Positions 50,345 through 60,084 of a stretch of 64,000 nt of DNA are shown in pieces. The notes under the pieces are model-generated. The model saw nothing but the letters and a program-made list of their open reading frames with translations. It ran no database searches and was not told where the DNA came from. A program made the position numbers and the translations under genes. The number at the start of each line of letters is the position of its first letter. The first letter of the stretch is position 1. The stretch is from Persicitalea jodogahamensis. Lineage in GTDB: Bacteria > Bacteroidota > Bacteroidia > Cytophagales > Spirosomataceae. The stretch spans positions 1 to 64,000 of the forward strand of contig NZ_BMXF01000001.1 of NCBI RefSeq assembly GCF_014651615.1, read 5' to 3'.

Positions 50345-53300
50345 TTCATACCATGCGTTGGTTCGGGCCAAACGACCCGGTATCGTTGATGGACCTCCGG
50401 CAGGCCGGGTGCAGTGGCGTTGTGAGTGCTTTGCACCAAATTCCGGTAGGTGAGGTGTGGTCGGTGGAGGCGATTGAAGAAAGAATAAGGATTATCGAAG
50501 CCGACAATAACCGCTACAATCCGCTGAAATGGCTGGTGGTCGAAAGTCTGCCCGTTCACGAGCACATCAAGAAAGGACTACCCGACCGCGACCAGCTTAT
50601 TAAAAAGTACAAGCAGTCGCTGATGAATCTGGCGATCTGCGGCATCAAGACGGTCTGCTACAACTTCATGCCTGTATTAGACTGGTCGCGCACCGCATTG
50701 GACTACACAATGCCGGAAGGGCAGAAAACGCTGCGGTTTGTGTGGGAAGATTTCGCGCTTTTCGATTTGTATATTTTGAAAAGACCCAATGCCGCCGCCG
50801 ACTACGAACCCGAAATTCAGGCCTCTGCCCTGGAAAAATTCCAGGGAATGAAGCCGGAAGAGGTTGCCAAACTGACCGATACCGTTTTACTCGGTTTACC
50901 CGGTTCGGAGGAAGCTTTTGATTTGGCCGTTTTTCAAAGCCTGCTGGACGAATACGCTCACATCGGCGACCAGCAGCTACGCGAAAACCTGTATTATTTC
51001 ATCAAAGAGATTGCCCCGACGGCCTCGCAACTCGGGATAAACCTGTGCATCCATCCCGACGACCCCCCGCGTCCGCTGATGGGCTTGCCCAGGGTAGTTA
51101 GCACCGAAGCTGATTTGGCGCAACTTATGGCTGCCGCCGACATTCGCGCCAATGGCATCACCTTTTGTACCGGTTCGCTGGGCGTTCGGGAAGACAACGA
51201 TTTGCCCGGTATAATCGAGCGCTTCGGCGACCGCATTCATTTTGTGCATTTGCGCACTACTCGCCGCGAGTTGGGTACAAGAAATTTCCACGAAGCCCCG
51301 CACCTGAACGGTGATGTCGATATGTACGGGGTAGTTAAGGCTCTTTTGCAGGAAGAAAAGAGAAGAGAGAGTGACAACGAAACCAACGCCCAACTACCCA
51401 TGCGCCCCGACCACGGTTTTCAGATGCTGGACGATCTCAACAAAAAAACCTATCCCGGCTATTCGGGTATTGGCCGCCTGAAGGCGCTGGCTGAGTTACG
51501 AGGACTGGAAATGGCCATCAAGCGATCCCTGCAAGTGGTGCTGCTGGTACTTGGTACTTGCCTGGGTTTTTCTGCATCCGCCGACGATGGCTACCGGCTA
51601 TGGTTGAAGTACGATTTGATTAAAAACGAAGCCCAGCGAAAGCAGTATGCCACGGCTTTGCAATCTATTGTTTCGGGTTCGAGTACGCCCATGATTGGTT
51701 CAGCGACCAAAGAACTGCAGTTAGGCTTGCAGGGATTACTGGGAAAACAAGTACAAGTCCAAATCACGGCTTCGGGTAAAGCCGGAAAGATTATTTTGAA
51801 AATCGACCCGGCGGAGAAACTCGCCAACGACGAGGGGTACCACCTCTATAAAGCGAACTCCGATTTTATTATTTCTGCCAAAACTGACAAAGGGCTGCTC
51901 TACGGTAGTTTTGCATTTCTGCGTCATATCCAAACCGGACAATCTTTGGCGCAACTGGATGCTTCATCCAGCCCCAAAATCCAGCTCCGGATGCTCAACC
52001 ACTGGGACAACACCAACGGCAGCATCGAACGCGGCTATGCGGGAGCTTCGCTGTGGAAATGGTACGAGTTGCCGGAAAACCTGGACCCGCGCTACACGGA
52101 TTACGCCCGGGCCAATGCCTCCATCGGTATCAATGGCACGGTAGTGAACAACGTCAACGCCAGCGCGCGATTCCTGACGCCTGAGTATCTGCCCAAAGTA
52201 CAGGCGCTGGCGGGTGTGTTTCGGCCCTACGGAATCAAAATTTTCCTTTCCATCAACTCCGCCGCGCCCAAAATCCTCGGCGGACTGGCTACCTCTGACC
52301 CACTGGATCCGAAAGTAAGGCAGTGGTGGGTAGACAAAACTAAAGAAATTTACAAGGCTATTCCCGATTTTGGCGGCTTTCTGGTCAAAGCCAATTCCGA
52401 AGGTGAACCCGGCCCGCAGGATTACGGACGCAGCCACGCCGACGGAGCCAATATGCTGGCCGAGGCACTGGCACCTTTCGGCGGGGTTGTGATCTGGCGG
52501 GCTTTTGTGTACAAAGCCGATCCGAATGGCGATCGCTTCAAGGCGGCCTACGAAGAGTTCAAACCGCTGGATGGAACATTTAAGGAAAATGCGCTCATTC
52601 AGGTCAAGAATGGTCCGATTGATTTCCAGCCCCGCGAACCTTTCTCACCACTTTTCGGGGCCATGCCCAAAACGCCACTCGCGCTCGAATTTCAGATTAC
52701 GCAGGAGTACCTGGGCTTCTCCACCAACTTTGTTTATCTGGCTCCGCTCTTCAAAGAATGTCTGGAATCGGATACCTACGTGAAGGGAAAAGGCTCGACG
52801 GTAGCAAAGGTCGTGGACGGAACGCTGCACGGCTACGAAAAGACCGCCATGGCGGGCGTGGCCAATACCGGATCCGACCGCAACTGGACAGGCCATATGA
52901 TCGGACAAGCCAACTGGTACGCCTTCGGGCGGCTGGCCTGGGACCACATGCTTACTTCCGAAGCCATCGCGCAGGAATGGACCCGAATGACGTTCACCCA
53001 GGACGAAAAAGCCGTTGCGATCATCACCGATCTGCTGCTAAACTCCCGCGAAAACTACGTCAACTTCACCACGCCGCTGGGCCTCCACCACATCATGGGC
53101 GAGGGACTGCACTTTGGCCCCCAACCCTGGCTGGCCCGGAGCGCCCGCCCCGACTGGACCGCCGTGTACTACCACCGGGCCGATGCCAACGGTATTGGTT
53201 TTGATCGCACCAAAACGGGTAGTAATGCGCTGGCGCAGTACGCGCCCGAAGTACAAGCCCAATGGAGCGACCCCGAAACTTGCCCGCTGCCCTACCTGCT

Positions 53301-53628
53301 GTGGTTCCATCATGTAGCCTGGGACAAAAAACTCTCGTCGGGCCGTACTTTGTGGGATGAACTTTGCCATCGGTACTACGAAGGCGCTGAGTCTGTGGTG
53401 CAGATGCAAAAAGACTGGGCAAAAGTGGAACCAGCCGTTGATCCGGAACTATTTGCGGATGTAGCCGGGCGGCTGGCCGCGCAGCGCCGCGAGGCGCTGT
53501 GGTGGCGGGATGCCTGCGTGCTGTATTTTCAGGAATTTTCTAAAATGCCCATTCCCGCGCCTTACCAAAAGCCAGACCGTACGCTGGAAGAAATTAAAAA
53601 GATAACCGCCACCTACCAGCTACGCTAG
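50341..53628 (+). CDS. uxuA: Mannonate dehydratase fused to GH67 alpha-glucuronidase
   Basis: One frame of 1095 codons. Residues 1 to ~392 are a complete mannonate dehydratase (MRWFGPNDPVSL, CIHPDDPPRPL, FCTGSLGVREDNDL, MRPDHG). From about 391 the sequence becomes a signal peptide (MAIKRSLQVVLLVLGTCLG then SASA) and a full GH67 alpha-glucuronidase with SEGEPGP (E687), KNGPIDFQ (D761) and LEFQITQEYLGF (E783) as catalytic residues. There is no stop between the halves; the ATG at 51511 could be an internal start giving a secreted glucuronidase. It converts mannonate to 2-keto-3-deoxygluconate and releases glucuronate from xylooligosaccharides. Whether a single polypeptide is made, or two, is unresolved. 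Confidence 0.93.
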   Translation: MIHTMRWFGPNDPVSLMDLRQAGCSGVVSALHQIPVGEVWSVEAIEERIRIIEADNNRYNPLKWLVVESLPVHEHIKKGLPDRDQLIKKYKQSLMNLAICGIKTVCYNFMPVLDWSRTALDYTMPEGQKTLRFVWEDFALFDLYILKRPNAAADYEPEIQASALEKFQGMKPEEVAKLTDTVLLGLPGSEEAFDLAVFQSLLDEYAHIGDQQLRENLYYFIKEIAPTASQLGINLCIHPDDPPRPLMGLPRVVSTEADLAQLMAAADIRANGITFCTGSLGVREDNDLPGIIERFGDRIHFVHLRTTRRELGTRNFHEAPHLNGDVDMYGVVKALLQEEKRRESDNETNAQLPMRPDHGFQMLDDLNKKTYPGYSGIGRLKALAELRGLEMAIKRSLQVVLLVLGTCLGFSASADDGYRLWLKYDLIKNEAQRKQYATALQSIVSGSSTPMIGSATKELQLGLQGLLGKQVQVQITASGKAGKIILKIDPAEKLANDEGYHLYKANSDFIISAKTDKGLLYGSFAFLRHIQTGQSLAQLDASSSPKIQLRMLNHWDNTNGSIERGYAGASLWKWYELPENLDPRYTDYARANASIGINGTVVNNVNASARFLTPEYLPKVQALAGVFRPYGIKIFLSINSAAPKILGGLATSDPLDPKVRQWWVDKTKEIYKAIPDFGGFLVKANSEGEPGPQDYGRSHADGANMLAEALAPFGGVVIWRAFVYKADPNGDRFKAAYEEFKPLDGTFKENALIQVKNGPIDFQPREPFSPLFGAMPKTPLALEFQITQEYLGFSTNFVYLAPLFKECLESDTYVKGKGSTVAKVVDGTLHGYEKTAMAGVANTGSDRNWTGHMIGQANWYAFGRLAWDHMLTSEAIAQEWTRMTFTQDEKAVAIITDLLLNSRENYVNFTTPLGLHHIMGEGLHFGPQPWLARSARPDWTAVYYHRADANGIGFDRTKTGSNALAQYAPEVQAQWSDPETCPLPYLLWFHHVAWDKKLSSGRTLWDELCHRYYEGAESVVQMQKDWAKVEPAVDPELFADVAGRLAAQRREALWWRDACVLYFQEFSKMPIPAPYQKPDRTLEEIKKITATYQLR
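51511..53628 (+). other. GH67 alpha-glucuronidase section with its own possible start
   Basis: The ATG at 51511 is in frame with the upstream dehydratase and begins an excellent signal peptide, so an internal start would yield a 705-residue secreted alpha-glucuronidase of normal length. This is a sub-region of the fused coding sequence, marked because it may be separately translated. Confidence 0.6.
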
Positions 53629-53657
53629 TTGGTATCCACATTAAATCTTTTCCTAAC

Positions 53658-54449
53658 ATGCCCGATAACATTTCCAGCGACTCTATGCCGCAACTCGCCG
53701 TATTTTCCCTAAAAAACAAACTTGCCCTCATCACCGGTGGCGGCAGCGGCATTGGCTTTCACATCGCAGCGTGCCTGGTGCAAGCCGGAGCCAAGGTAGT
53801 TTTGACCGGTCGGCGCGAGAGTGCCTTGCAAGAAGCCGTCGCCAAGCTGGGCGATCAGGCCGTTTATTTTGTTCACGACATTACTGAGCTGGCTACCATT
53901 CCCGCGCTGGTTGCCAGCATTGAAGAAGCGCATGGCCCCATCGACATCTTGGTCAATAATGCGGGCATTAATATGAAGAAACACGCGGTGGACACAACCG
54001 ACGCGGATTTCGACCGAATCATGCAGACCAACCTCCACGCGGTATTCGCGATCACCCGCGAAACTGGCAAGCGGATGATTGAGCGAAAAGCGGGTTCCAT
54101 TATCATGATTACATCCATGGCCGCGCTCTACGGGATCGACCGCGTGGTGGCCTATTCGTCGTCCAAGTCGGCGGTGGCGGGCATGGTCAAGGCGCTGGCT
54201 ACCGAATTTTCTCCACATAATGTGAGGATAAATGGCATCGCACCGGGTTTTATAGAAACACCCATGATGCTCACCGCTATGGATAGCGACCCCGCCCGCC
54301 GTGACAAGGCGATGGACCGCACGCCGATGGGTACTTGGGGCAAATCCGAAGACATCGGATGGGCTGCCGTATTCCTGGCCTCGGAAGCCGCCAAATTCAT
54401 CACTGGAATTTCTCTGCCCGTGGACGGAGGGAATTCGATTGGATTTTAG
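53658..54449 (+). CDS. SDR oxidoreductase, probable fructuronate/mannonate reductase
   Basis: A 263-residue classical short-chain dehydrogenase with TGGGSGIGFHIA as the NAD(P)-binding motif, NNAGINMKK, and YSSSKSAVAGM as the YxxxK active site. Its position directly after the dehydratase-glucuronidase gene (29 bases) suggests it reduces fructuronate to mannonate, a step done by a different family (UxuB) in enterobacteria. Substrate assignment rests on context. Confidence 0.9.
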   Translation: MPDNISSDSMPQLAVFSLKNKLALITGGGSGIGFHIAACLVQAGAKVVLTGRRESALQEAVAKLGDQAVYFVHDITELATIPALVASIEEAHGPIDILVNNAGINMKKHAVDTTDADFDRIMQTNLHAVFAITRETGKRMIERKAGSIIMITSMAALYGIDRVVAYSSSKSAVAGMVKALATEFSPHNVRINGIAPGFIETPMMLTAMDSDPARRDKAMDRTPMGTWGKSEDIGWAAVFLASEAAKFITGISLPVDGGNSIGF

Positions 54450-54516
54450 TTTGGCTGTCGGCCTTTTTTCGAAAAACACTGTATTTCGAACTACCTGAAC
54501 TCTAACAAAAAAAGAT

Positions 54517-55941
54517 ATGAAAGAGACTAACCAAAACCGCCGTTCCTTTTTAAAAACCAGCGCTACCGGCACCGCCGGCATCATCGCTGCCTCCGTATTT
54601 CCGACCATCGTTCCTGCCAGCGTATTTGGCAAGAATGCGCCCAGCAATAAGATCAATATTGGGCAAATCGGCTTCGGGCGCATTTCCAGTGGGCACGATT
54701 TGCCCGAAACGATGAAGAACGAAGTGGCGCGCGTCATTGCTGTGGCCGATCTGGATAAAAATCGCCTGGCGATGGGCAAAAAATGGATTGAAAAGAAATA
54801 CGCCGACAAGACCGGCCAGGACAACTACGTGGACGTAAAAACCTACGACGATTATAAGGAATTACTGGCCCGTAAAGACATTGATGCCGTCATCATCAGC
54901 ACGCCTGACCACTGGCACGCGCAACCCGCCATGGAGGCCGCCGTGGCCGGGAAGCATGTGTATATGCAGAAGCCTACTTCGCTGACCATTCAGGAAGGCC
55001 GGATGCTGAGCGACATGGTGCAGAAAAAAGGGATCAAGTTCCAGCTCGGCAGCCAGCAGCGCTCCGCCGATCCCTGGCCGCAGTTCAAGCGTACCTGCGA
55101 ACTGGTGCGCAACGGTCGTATTGGGGAGTTGAAAAAAGTGTACGTTGGCCTGCCGGGCGATCCGGCGGGCGGAAATCCCGAAAAAATGCCCGTGCCCGCT
55201 AACCTCAACTACGATATGTGGCTGGGCTCTACGCCTGAAGTGTACTATACGCTGGATCGGGTTCACCCACAGGATAGCCTGGGCGGACGAGGGGGCTGGT
55301 TGCGATTGGAGCAGTTCGGCGCGGGCATGATCACGGGCTGGGGTTCGCACCACCTCGACATTGCCCACTGGGGCATGGATACCGAACTCACCGGTCCCGT
55401 CGAGATTACAGGTTTAGGTTCGTTCCCACTGCCCGGCTCAGGCCTCTGGAACGTTCACGGCAGCTTTCTTGTAATGTCGAAATACGCCAACGGAGTGGTC
55501 ATGGAAATCGGCGGGGACAATCCCAACGGGGTGAAGTTTGAGGGGACCGATGGCTGGATTTTCGTATCGCGCGGCAACGTGGGCGTGACGGCGTCTGATC
55601 CCGGCGCGGCGGAAGCCGCCAAGGAAAACGAATCTTTTAAGGCCAGCGACAAGAAAATCCTTGGCTCGGTCATCGGCGCGAATGAGGTGCACCTCTACGA
55701 AAGCCCTGAGCAGCACCGCAACTGGCTGGAAAGTATCCAAAATGACAAGCCAACGATCAGCCACGTCGAAATCGCCCACCGCTCCTGCTCAGCCTGCCTG
55801 CTGGCCCACACGGCTATGAAGCTGGGCCGCAAGCTCCAATGGGATCCCGAAAAGGAGCGGTTCCTCAACGACGCCGAAGCCAACTCGATGCTGTCGCGTC
55901 CGCAACGTGCACCTTACGGGACGACCTATGTGAAGGGGTAG
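54517..55941 (+). CDS. Gfo/Idh/MocA family oxidoreductase, Tat-exported
   Basis: A 474-residue protein with an N-terminal twin-arginine signal (NRRSFLKTSATGTAG). The Rossmann fold begins with INIGQIGFGRISSGHD and includes EKPT-like MQKPTSLTIQEGRML; WGSHHLDIAHWGMD carries the catalytic-like histidines. These exported proteins act on sugars or glycosides with a bound nucleotide. Fourth gene of the uronate run, 67 bases after the SDR gene. Confidence 0.93.
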   Translation: MKETNQNRRSFLKTSATGTAGIIAASVFPTIVPASVFGKNAPSNKINIGQIGFGRISSGHDLPETMKNEVARVIAVADLDKNRLAMGKKWIEKKYADKTGQDNYVDVKTYDDYKELLARKDIDAVIISTPDHWHAQPAMEAAVAGKHVYMQKPTSLTIQEGRMLSDMVQKKGIKFQLGSQQRSADPWPQFKRTCELVRNGRIGELKKVYVGLPGDPAGGNPEKMPVPANLNYDMWLGSTPEVYYTLDRVHPQDSLGGRGGWLRLEQFGAGMITGWGSHHLDIAHWGMDTELTGPVEITGLGSFPLPGSGLWNVHGSFLVMSKYANGVVMEIGGDNPNGVKFEGTDGWIFVSRGNVGVTASDPGAAEAAKENESFKASDKKILGSVIGANEVHLYESPEQHRNWLESIQNDKPTISHVEIAHRSCSACLLAHTAMKLGRKLQWDPEKERFLNDAEANSMLSRPQRAPYGTTYVKG

Positions 55942-55948
55942 TTTTGAT

Positions 55949-56857
55949 CTAGTGAGTTGAGCTGATGCGTTGCTGCGAAGCGGGTACCGTGTCCAGCCTC
56001 ATAAACTCATCCTTATACTTAGGCGGTAAAATGAGATTCTTCAAAACCCAATCGAGCTTGATGTGCCTGCTCAACTTGTAGAGGCCAAGCAAGGGGGTTA
56101 AAAGTGAGATGCGTCGCAAACCGAGCAACGCGCGCACCTTTGGTGGAACTACCAATATTTGTGCTTCCAGTAATAAGCGGTACCGTACCATACCCAGGTG
56201 GCTGCGGTACTGCTTAAACAGGTCATCCGTGTAGTGGCTGCGCCGTAGGTTTTGGTGAAGGTGAGATTGCCGCATCTCTTCCCAGTCTTCAAGAGTGTCG
56301 GGCAACCCTTTTACTCCCATTCTGCTGCCTACCCGGTAAAAGACGTCGAAAACCTCCTGCTTTTCGGGCCTGGTCAGCTTTCTCTCCAGCACCTCGAAGG
56401 AACGGATGGAGTAGTCGATGAGCAGAAAAAGTACATCACGGTAAGCCCAGTCAGGTATACTTGCGCCGCGCTTTGTTTCAACTGCCCCGTGGATTGTCGC
56501 TATAGAATCGATGGCGCGTAGGGCGGACTTTTTTTCTGAGAAGACAATCGTCCTCGCGTAGGAAACCGTTGAGAAAAGTCTGCCGAGAGGATCGGCAGAC
56601 AGGCGTCCCGTAAAGTACAGCCAGTCCACCGCTTTGTTGAGGGCGAATTCGGCGGCGGCACCCGCAAATATGAAAAGAATGGTGTCGCTCTTTCCCCAAA
56701 TCTGCCGCACCACCGAGTTGCTTTCAACAAAGTATTCCACACTGGCTGACCGTCCATTCTGATGAAATCCGGAACTACCAGTCGATTTAAATCTCTCCAC
56801 TTTCTTATTTAAAGAACTTTGAGATTCAAAGTAAATGGATGTATTGTAGAAATACAA
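55949..56857 (-). CDS. MpaB/Lcp-like oxygenase (DUF2236)
   Basis: A 302-residue protein matching the MpaB-like oxygenase group: FAGAAAEFALNKAVDWLYFTGRLSADPLGRLFSTVSYA and IHGAVETKRG precede the later RYRLLLEAQILVVPP segment. Members include latex-cleaving heme oxygenases and fungal polyketide oxygenases; the HGAV histidine is the likely heme ligand. Substrate unknown. It is convergent with the uronate run and separated by seven bases from it. Confidence 0.82.
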   Translation of the reverse strand: MYFYNTSIYFESQSSLNKKVERFKSTGSSGFHQNGRSASVEYFVESNSVVRQIWGKSDTILFIFAGAAAEFALNKAVDWLYFTGRLSADPLGRLFSTVSYARTIVFSEKKSALRAIDSIATIHGAVETKRGASIPDWAYRDVLFLLIDYSIRSFEVLERKLTRPEKQEVFDVFYRVGSRMGVKGLPDTLEDWEEMRQSHLHQNLRRSHYTDDLFKQYRSHLGMVRYRLLLEAQILVVPPKVRALLGLRRISLLTPLLGLYKLSRHIKLDWVLKNLILPPKYKDEFMRLDTVPASQQRISSTH

Positions 56858-57083
56858 GGTTTAAGGTTTTTCGGTAAAGCATTTCAGAACGCAAGTACAG
56901 TCAGTAAATTGAACATCGGGGTATAGAACTTTGCCAAATGAAAAGCTTGACAAATTAGGGAAGAGCTACTTTATGAGGTATTGTGTGTATTTTGCAGGCC
57001 ATGTAGATTGTCTATAAGGGTTTTGCAAAACTTTATTAAACTTCTCCTCACAAAAACCTAGATTAACCAAAAACCAATCAGCC

Positions 57084-58724
57084 ATGAACCGAAGGGATTT
57101 TATGCAATTGACCGGAATGAGCGCGGGCGCTTTAATGCTACCGACGATTCCGGTGCTGGGCCGGGCCGTCACGCCCGAAGCGCTGCTTGAAAACGCGCTA
57201 GATGTGGCCTTGAAGAAGCGCCTGGCCGACGCCGCCCTCAATGCCGCCACTGCTAAAGGAGCAACCTACGCCGACATTCGAATTGGACGGTACTTGAACC
57301 AGTTTGTCGTCACGCGCGAGGATAAGGTGCAGAACCTAGTCAATACCGAGTCGTACGGCGTGGGCGTGCGGGTGATCGCCGATGGCTGTTGGGGCTTTGC
57401 CGCCGTGGTGGATGCCAAAAGTGAATCCCAAACCGCCAAGGCCGCCGAAGAAGCCGTAGCCATCGCGAAAGCCAACGCCAAGCTGATGAAGGAACCCGTG
57501 CAGCTAGCTCCGCAAAAGGGCTTCGGCGAAGTGAGCTGGAAGGCTCCGATCAAGAAAAATGCCTTTGAAGTACCCATCAAAGAAAAGGTGGATTTGTTGC
57601 TCACGGTGAATGACGCGGCGATGAAAAATGGTGCTAACTACGTCAACTCCGTGCTTTTTCAGGTGAACGAGCAGAAGTACTTTGCCAGTACCGACGGCTC
57701 GTATATCGATCAGGACATTCACCGGATGTGGCCGATTTTTAATGTTACGGCCATCGATCCCAAGAGCGGCAAGTTCGAGACGCGGCAGTCATTGAGCGCG
57801 CCGATGGGTATGGGCTACGACTACCTGCAGGCTAATCCGACGGACAGCATCAAGGGCATCACGACGCGCTATAATAAAGGCTACGACATGCTGGAAGACG
57901 TAGTTTCAGCGGCTAAACAGGCTAAAGAAAAACTCACCGCTAAGTCGGTCGAAGCCGGAAAGTACGACCTCGTCCTCGATCCCTCACACCTTTGGCTCAC
58001 GATTCACGAGTCGGTCGGCCACCCACTGGAATTGGATCGCGTACTGGGCTACGAGGCCAACTACGCCGGAACGAGCTTCGCCACATTGGATAAGTGGAAG
58101 GCGGGCGACTTCAAGTACGGCAGCCCGGAAGTGACGCTTTTTGCTGACAAAACGCAGGTCGGTTCGCTGGGAGCCGTTGGCTGGGACGACGAGGGCGTCG
58201 ATACCCAAAAGTGGGATTTGGTAAAGGATGGTGTGCTGGTCAACTACCAGGCTATCCGCGATCAGGCGCACATCATTGGCGAGGAGCGTTCGCAGGGTTG
58301 CTGCTACGCCGATAGCTGGAGCTCGGTGCAATTCCAGCGGATGGCCAACGTATCGCTCGCGCCGGGCAAGACGCCGCTGTCGGTCGAGGATATGATCAAA
58401 GACGTCGAAAAAGGCATTTACATCATCGGTGACGGCTCTTTTTCCATTGACCAGCAGCGGTACAATTTCCAGTTTGGTGGTCAGCTGTTCTACGAAATCA
58501 AAGACGGGAAAATCGCCGGGATGCTAAAAGACGTTTCCTACCAGTCCAATACACAGGAATTTTGGAACTCCTGCACCAAAATTTGCGACGAGCGCGACTA
58601 CCGCCTCGGCGGTTCGTTTTTCGATGGCAAGGGTCAACCCAGCCAGTCGAGCGCCGTATCGCATGGTAGTTCCACCACGCGTTTCAATGGAGTCAATGTG
58701 ATCAATACAGCCAGAAAAATATAA
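57084..58724 (+). CDS. tldD: TldD-family metallopeptidase with Tat-like signal
   Basis: A 546-residue TldD/PmbA-family protein. HESVGHPLELDRV supplies the HExxxH zinc motif (H308, E309, H313). The N-terminus is unusual: MNRRDFMQLTGMSAGALMLPTIPVLG resembles a twin-arginine signal, whereas classic TldD is cytoplasmic. Together with its partner TldE it would form the heterodimeric protease that processes peptides such as microcin B17 or CcdA. The TldE gene follows six bases downstream. Confidence 0.9.
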   Translation: MNRRDFMQLTGMSAGALMLPTIPVLGRAVTPEALLENALDVALKKRLADAALNAATAKGATYADIRIGRYLNQFVVTREDKVQNLVNTESYGVGVRVIADGCWGFAAVVDAKSESQTAKAAEEAVAIAKANAKLMKEPVQLAPQKGFGEVSWKAPIKKNAFEVPIKEKVDLLLTVNDAAMKNGANYVNSVLFQVNEQKYFASTDGSYIDQDIHRMWPIFNVTAIDPKSGKFETRQSLSAPMGMGYDYLQANPTDSIKGITTRYNKGYDMLEDVVSAAKQAKEKLTAKSVEAGKYDLVLDPSHLWLTIHESVGHPLELDRVLGYEANYAGTSFATLDKWKAGDFKYGSPEVTLFADKTQVGSLGAVGWDDEGVDTQKWDLVKDGVLVNYQAIRDQAHIIGEERSQGCCYADSWSSVQFQRMANVSLAPGKTPLSVEDMIKDVEKGIYIIGDGSFSIDQQRYNFQFGGQLFYEIKDGKIAGMLKDVSYQSNTQEFWNSCTKICDERDYRLGGSFFDGKGQPSQSSAVSHGSSTTRFNGVNVINTARKI

Positions 58725-58730
58725 ATAGCC

Positions 58731-60068
58731 ATGTCCGTAATCCTAACCGAAGCAGAGGCCAAAGCCCTTCTGCAAAAAGTACTTGCGTTCTCTAAAGCCG
58801 ACGAATGCGAGGCCAACATCCTGGGCGAACAGCGCGGCAATATCCGCTACGCCCGCAACGAAGTATCCACGAGTGGTGGGTTAATCAACCAGAATCTGGA
58901 AGTACAGTCGTCTTTTGGCAAGAAAGTAGGCACTGCCACTGTGGATGAATTTGATGATGCATCGCTGGAAAAGTGCGTTCGTCGTTCGGAAGAGCTGGCG
59001 CAGCTTGCGCCCGAAAACCCGGAGTACGTAGGTGTACTGGAACCGCAAACGTACATGAAGTCCAAAGGGTTTTTTGAGTCTACCGCCAGCGTCGACCCTG
59101 ATAAACGGGCGGAGGCCGTGGCGATGAGTTTGCAACAAACACGGGATAAAAAACTGGTCGGAGCGGGTTTTCTGGATGATGTCAAAGGCTATTCGGCGAT
59201 GATGAATTCCAAGGGACTTTTTGCCTACTACCCCAGCACAAATGTCAATTTTTCGCTGACCGTTCGTACCGAAGACGGGCAGGGTTCGGGCTACGTCATT
59301 CGTGGGTTCAGCGATTTTGACAAACTTGATACAAAGTCGGCCACGCAAATCGCCGTGCAGAAGTGCCTCGGCTCGGTGGATGCGAGGGCGCTGGAACCCG
59401 GTAAATACACCGTGATTCTGGAACCTACGGCGGCTTCGGTCTTGCTGGAAAATATCTTCTTCAACCTCGACGCCCGCTCTACCGACGAAGGCCGCTCTTT
59501 TCTAAGCAAACCCGGTGGCAAGAGCAAGCTGGGCGATAAAATCGTGGACGAGCGCGTGACGATTTACTCCGATCCTGCCAATGCTGAACTACCCGCCTCG
59601 CCCTGGTCGGGTGACGGACGAGCGCAGGAAAAAATCAACTGGATTGAGAAAGGCGTCATGAAAAACCTGGCCTATTCGCGTTTTTGGGCCAAAGAGAAAG
59701 GGGTGAAGGCAACGCCTTTTCCCAACAATCTGATTATGGAGGGAGGTAGTTCGTCGCTGGAAGACATGATCAAAAGTACCAAGCGCGGCATTCTGGTCAC
59801 GAAGCTTTGGTACATTCGCACAGTCGACCCGCAAACGCTGCTGCTTACGGGCCTGACCCGCGACGGAACGTTTTTTATCGAGGATGGGAAGATAAAGTAC
59901 CCCGTGAAGAACTTCCGTTTCAACGAAAGCCCGATCATCATGCTCAACAACCTCGAAGCCCTCGGCAAACCCGAGCGCACCGTCAGCACGGAATCGAACC
60001 GCAACTACCTGATTCCGCCCATGAAGATCCGGGAGTTCACATTCACGAGTTTGTCAGACGCGGTATAG
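58731..60068 (+). CDS. pmbA: TldE/PmbA-family protein
   Basis: A 445-residue partner of the upstream TldD. NIRYARNEVSTSGG near the N-terminus, PWSGDGRAQEKINWIEKG and MEGGSSSLEDMIKSTKRGILVTKLWYIR are family segments. As expected for TldE it lacks the HExxxH zinc motif. Unlike its partner it has no signal sequence, starting MSVILTEAEAKALL. The six-base spacing implies one operon. Confidence 0.92.
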   Translation: MSVILTEAEAKALLQKVLAFSKADECEANILGEQRGNIRYARNEVSTSGGLINQNLEVQSSFGKKVGTATVDEFDDASLEKCVRRSEELAQLAPENPEYVGVLEPQTYMKSKGFFESTASVDPDKRAEAVAMSLQQTRDKKLVGAGFLDDVKGYSAMMNSKGLFAYYPSTNVNFSLTVRTEDGQGSGYVIRGFSDFDKLDTKSATQIAVQKCLGSVDARALEPGKYTVILEPTAASVLLENIFFNLDARSTDEGRSFLSKPGGKSKLGDKIVDERVTIYSDPANAELPASPWSGDGRAQEKINWIEKGVMKNLAYSRFWAKEKGVKATPFPNNLIMEGGSSSLEDMIKSTKRGILVTKLWYIRTVDPQTLLLTGLTRDGTFFIEDGKIKYPVKNFRFNESPIIMLNNLEALGKPERTVSTESNRNYLIPPMKIREFTFTSLSDAV

Positions 60069-60084
60069 GGAATATTGACTGGCG

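Noticed and set aside
53709-54824. A 371-residue minus-strand frame opposite the SDR gene.
   Set aside because: The SDR motifs on the other strand are complete; this frame has none.
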